Assembly: GCF_001425685.1 (NCBI RefSeq)
Contig: NZ_LMCY01000008.1
Coordinates: forward strand, 240,854 to 304,853
DNA: 64,000 nt
Reading direction: 5' to 3'
Origin: Massilia sp. Root335
GTDB taxonomy: Bacteria > Pseudomonadota > Gammaproteobacteria > Burkholderiales > Burkholderiaceae_D
Shown here one piece after another: positions 61,780-64,000 of this stretch (the stretch's first letter is position 1; every line of letters begins with the position of its first letter). The notes below the pieces were generated by a model. That model saw only the letters and a list, made by a program, of their open reading frames with translations. It did no database searches and was not told the origin of the DNA. Made by a program: the position numbers and the translations under genes.

Positions 61780-61795
61780 GGTTTTACGTTAAACT
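61780..61795. promoter_or_regulatory. LacI-type operator, second copy
   Basis: GGTTTTACGTTAAACT deviates at two positions from the symmetric GGTTTAACGTTAAACC. It lies between the GH43 and receptor genes. Confidence 0.5.
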
Positions 61796-61809
61796 AAAAT
61801 TCGTTCCGA

Positions 61810-61836
61810 ACGGACATGCTACGTCCGCTTTTTTTG
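61810..61836 (+). terminator. terminator between the GH43 and receptor genes
   Basis: CGGAC (61811-61815) and GTCCG (61823-61827), extended by an AC/GT step, are followed by a run of seven T. Confidence 0.6.
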
Positions 61837-61844
61837 CGTCGTTT

Positions 61845-61860
61845 GGTTTAACGATAAACC
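61845..61860. promoter_or_regulatory. LacI-type operator of the receptor gene
   Basis: GGTTTAACGATAAACC is symmetric except at the centre. It lies 59 bases before the receptor start, mirroring the position of the GH43 operator. Confidence 0.6.
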
Positions 61861-61918
61861 AATCTGCGTGATTGTCCAGGTTTCATCGATAACAGTAAAA
61901 ATCTTGAGGAGATATAAA

Positions 61919-64000
61919 ATGAAAAGAAACACAACGGCGCAGTTCGCGCTCAAGGTGACGGTGGCCGCACTCGCGTCGGCCGGCGTCCTGGGCAGCGCCC
62001 CGGCGCGGTCACAGGAAGCCGCCCCGGCCGATACGCCACAAGCGGACGGGAGCACCGTCGTGGTGGTCACCGGCGTGCGCCGGGCCGCGCAGACGGCGCA
62101 GAAAATCAAGCAGGATGCCGACAACGTCGTCGATTCGATCGTCGCGGACGATATCGGCAAATTCCCGGACACGAACGTGGCCGAGACGCTGGCGCGCGTC
62201 ACCGGCATCCAGGTACGGCGCGATGCCGGCGAAGCCAATTCGGTGCTGATCCGCGGCCTGCCGGGGATCTCGACGCTGCTCAACGGCCGTGAAATGTTCA
62301 CGACGACCGGCCGCTATATCCAGTTGGCGGACATTCCATCGACGATGCTGCAGCGCGTGGATGTGTACAAATCGCAGAGCGCCGAATTGCTTGAGGGCGG
62401 TATCGCCGGCGTGATCGACGTGCGCACCAATCGCCCGTTCGACTTCAAGGGCGCCACCGTCAGCGTGAACGCGGGCGCGCGGCACCTGGACAAGGCGCAC
62501 CGCACCAACCCGGAAGCGAGCGCCCTGTTCTCGAATCGCTGGAAGACGAATGCCGGCGAGTTCGGCGCGCTGGTCGGCGTGTCGTACGTGAAGAGCGATT
62601 ACTGGGAAGAGCGCAGCTTCCAGTCCTTCCCGATCTCGAAGGATTGGCTCGGGGCAGGCGCGACCGGTCCGGACGTACTGGGCCTGCAGACGATTTACGG
62701 CAAGCGCAAACGCACGGCCGCCAATTTCGCCGCGCAGTACAAACCCAACGCCGACCTGGAATTCTATGCCGAAGGCCTGGCCTCCCATTTCCAGGGTAAT
62801 GACCAGACCGACCTGCTGGTGGGCTTTCCCTTCTGGGCCGGCAGCAGCAGCGCCACCATGATTCCCGGCACCAAGGAAGTCGATACCGTGACTTCGCAGA
62901 ACGCCAACACGATCCTGTCGACGCAGGCGCGCAACGCGGACAACAAGACGTCCCAGATCGCCCTTGGCGCGAAATGGCGGGTCACGCCCGGCTTGCGCCT
63001 GACCTCCGAACTGGCGCATACCGACTCGAAATACGTCTGGCGCAATCCGATCCTGGACGTGATCACCAACGTTCCGAACGCGTACGGCAAGACCAATGTC
63101 GACGGCGGCGCGTACGTGAAATACGACGGCTTCGATATCGGCAATCCGGCCAATATCAACCTGTTGCAGCTGTTCGACCGTTACGGCAACGACAAGGGGA
63201 GTTCGACCGACTTCCGCTCGGACGCCACCTTTACGCCGGAGAACGACGGCTTGTTCAAGGAATTCCTGGCCGGCGTGCGTGCCAACCACCGCACGGCGGA
63301 GTCGATCAAGTCGTTCGAGGGCAGCATTTCCGCGCCGAATAACGTCAAGGCGTCGACGCTGCCGGGCATGACCTGTAACGCGCCGACGATGTCGCGCGAT
63401 TACGGCACGCAGAACTGGTACACGCCATGCGCGAGCTACTTGCTGGACGATACCGCGACGGTGCGGCAGGCGGTGACGGGCAACCCGACCGCCAAGGGAC
63501 TCGATCCGGGTTCGTTCTTCAAGGACGTCGAAAAGAATATGTCGATGTACGTGTCGAGCAAGATCGGCTTCGATGTCGGCACCATTCCCGTCGACGGTCT
63601 GCTGGGCGTGCGCGTGACGCGGACCGATTCCGACCTGATCGGCAAGAGCCAGGTCAACGGCCAGTACGTCGAGACGCCGGTCAGCGCGAGCGGCACCGAC
63701 GTGCTGCCGAGTGCGAACTTCAAGGCCAGGCTGACGCATGACGTGATTGCGCGCGTCGCCTACGCGAAGACCCTGACGCGTCCGGATTTTGCACAGCTCA
63801 ATCCCGGTACGGCCTACGTCGCGGCGAACGGTACGACAGTGCAGGCGACGGCCAATGGCGGCAATCCGAACCTGAAGCCGTTCACCGGCCAGAACCTGGA
63901 TACGGCGCTCGAGTGGTATTTCGCACCGACCGGCATGCTTAGCGCGACAGTGTTCCGACATAACTTCGACGGCTACATCATCAACAAATCGGTGCCCGAA
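61919..64000 (+). CDS. TonB-dependent receptor (3' partial)
   Basis: 694 codons are open to the window end with no stop. The signal peptide (ALKVTVAALASAGVLGSAPARS) is followed by a TonB-box-like VVVVTGVR segment. The plug domain has KIKQDADNVVDSIVADDIGKFPDTNVAETLARVTGIQVRRDAGEA, LIRGLPGISTLLNGREMFTT and ELLEGGIAGVIDVRTNRPFDF, the TIGR01782 type that imports oligosaccharides. Barrel strands follow. GAGGAG precedes the ATG. The shared operator with the GH43 gene points to arabino-oligosaccharide uptake. Confidence 0.95.
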   Translation, partial: MKRNTTAQFALKVTVAALASAGVLGSAPARSQEAAPADTPQADGSTVVVVTGVRRAAQTAQKIKQDADNVVDSIVADDIGKFPDTNVAETLARVTGIQVRRDAGEANSVLIRGLPGISTLLNGREMFTTTGRYIQLADIPSTMLQRVDVYKSQSAELLEGGIAGVIDVRTNRPFDFKGATVSVNAGARHLDKAHRTNPEASALFSNRWKTNAGEFGALVGVSYVKSDYWEERSFQSFPISKDWLGAGATGPDVLGLQTIYGKRKRTAANFAAQYKPNADLEFYAEGLASHFQGNDQTDLLVGFPFWAGSSSATMIPGTKEVDTVTSQNANTILSTQARNADNKTSQIALGAKWRVTPGLRLTSELAHTDSKYVWRNPILDVITNVPNAYGKTNVDGGAYVKYDGFDIGNPANINLLQLFDRYGNDKGSSTDFRSDATFTPENDGLFKEFLAGVRANHRTAESIKSFEGSISAPNNVKASTLPGMTCNAPTMSRDYGTQNWYTPCASYLLDDTATVRQAVTGNPTAKGLDPGSFFKDVEKNMSMYVSSKIGFDVGTIPVDGLLGVRVTRTDSDLIGKSQVNGQYVETPVSASGTDVLPSANFKARLTHDVIARVAYAKTLTRPDFAQLNPGTAYVAANGTTVQATANGGNPNLKPFTGQNLDTALEWYFAPTGMLSATVFRHNFDGYIINKSVPE

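Noticed and set aside
62009-63961. 650-codon minus-strand frame under the TonB receptor
   Set aside because: Antisense shadow; the plus strand reads a coherent receptor to the window end.

Overview
The window looks like a piece of a high-GC betaproteobacterial chromosome, most likely Massilia or a close relative in the Oxalobacteraceae. This is an inference from core-gene style (lipase plus lipase-specific foldase, class I fumarase, acs, YqhA, WxxGxW-type exported protein, large TonB-dependent receptors) and from the dispersed GTGGGCAC palindromes; no rRNA is present to confirm it. Two mobile elements are inserted in it.

Region 1 (1 to about 25.25 kb) is accessory DNA with lower and patchy GC. 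It ends at a tyrosine integrase (23964-25034) that abuts the 5' end of dusA, the classic arrangement of dusA-targeting integrative elements. The left end lies outside the window. From left to right it holds a P2 gpA-type HUH endonuclease cut by the window edge, exported and membrane proteins of unknown role, a small XRE regulator with its own operator, a LexA-box gene, and an origin-like dyad of nine iterons around two perfect DnaA boxes (5689-5965). Next comes a defence-type island: a GHKL ATPase fused to a PD-(D/E)xK-like domain, an HNH protein, an Mrr-type endonuclease and a single-chain Type ISP restriction-modification enzyme, followed by an H-NS-like protein. Then come a hairpin-rich oriT candidate and a MobV-like relaxase, a DEDDh exoribonuclease, and finally an hcp / amidase-like effector / immunity cassette beside the integrase. 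Together these suggest a mobilizable element carrying anti-phage and anti-competitor cargo.

Region 2 (25.15-44.5 kb) is core chromosome: dusA, a methyl-accepting chemotaxis protein, a short TonB-domain protein, a three-gene operon (exported protein, cation/proton antiporter, YbdK-type ligase), tRNA-His, murI, class I fumarase, yqhA, acs, a KTSC protein, lipase plus foldase, and an unusual exported fusion of polysaccharide deacetylase, caspase-like and TPR domains. It closes with tRNA-Ser(GGA).

Region 3 (44517-60377) is a prophage or prophage remnant inserted in the 3' end of tRNA-Ser, bounded by a 14-bp direct repeat. It keeps integrase, AlpA, an antirepressor, a CI-like repressor whose S24 catalytic residues are replaced, Cro, an O-like protein with an origin inside its gene, a DnaB-type helicase, a 1548-residue tape measure protein, two DUF4224 proteins and hicBA. 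No terminase, portal, capsid or other tail gene is present, so it is probably a deletion derivative.

Region 4 (60.4-64 kb) is core chromosome again: a GH43 lipoprotein and a TonB-dependent receptor cut by the right edge. Three similar 16-bp LacI-type palindromes suggest the two form a carbohydrate-uptake locus.
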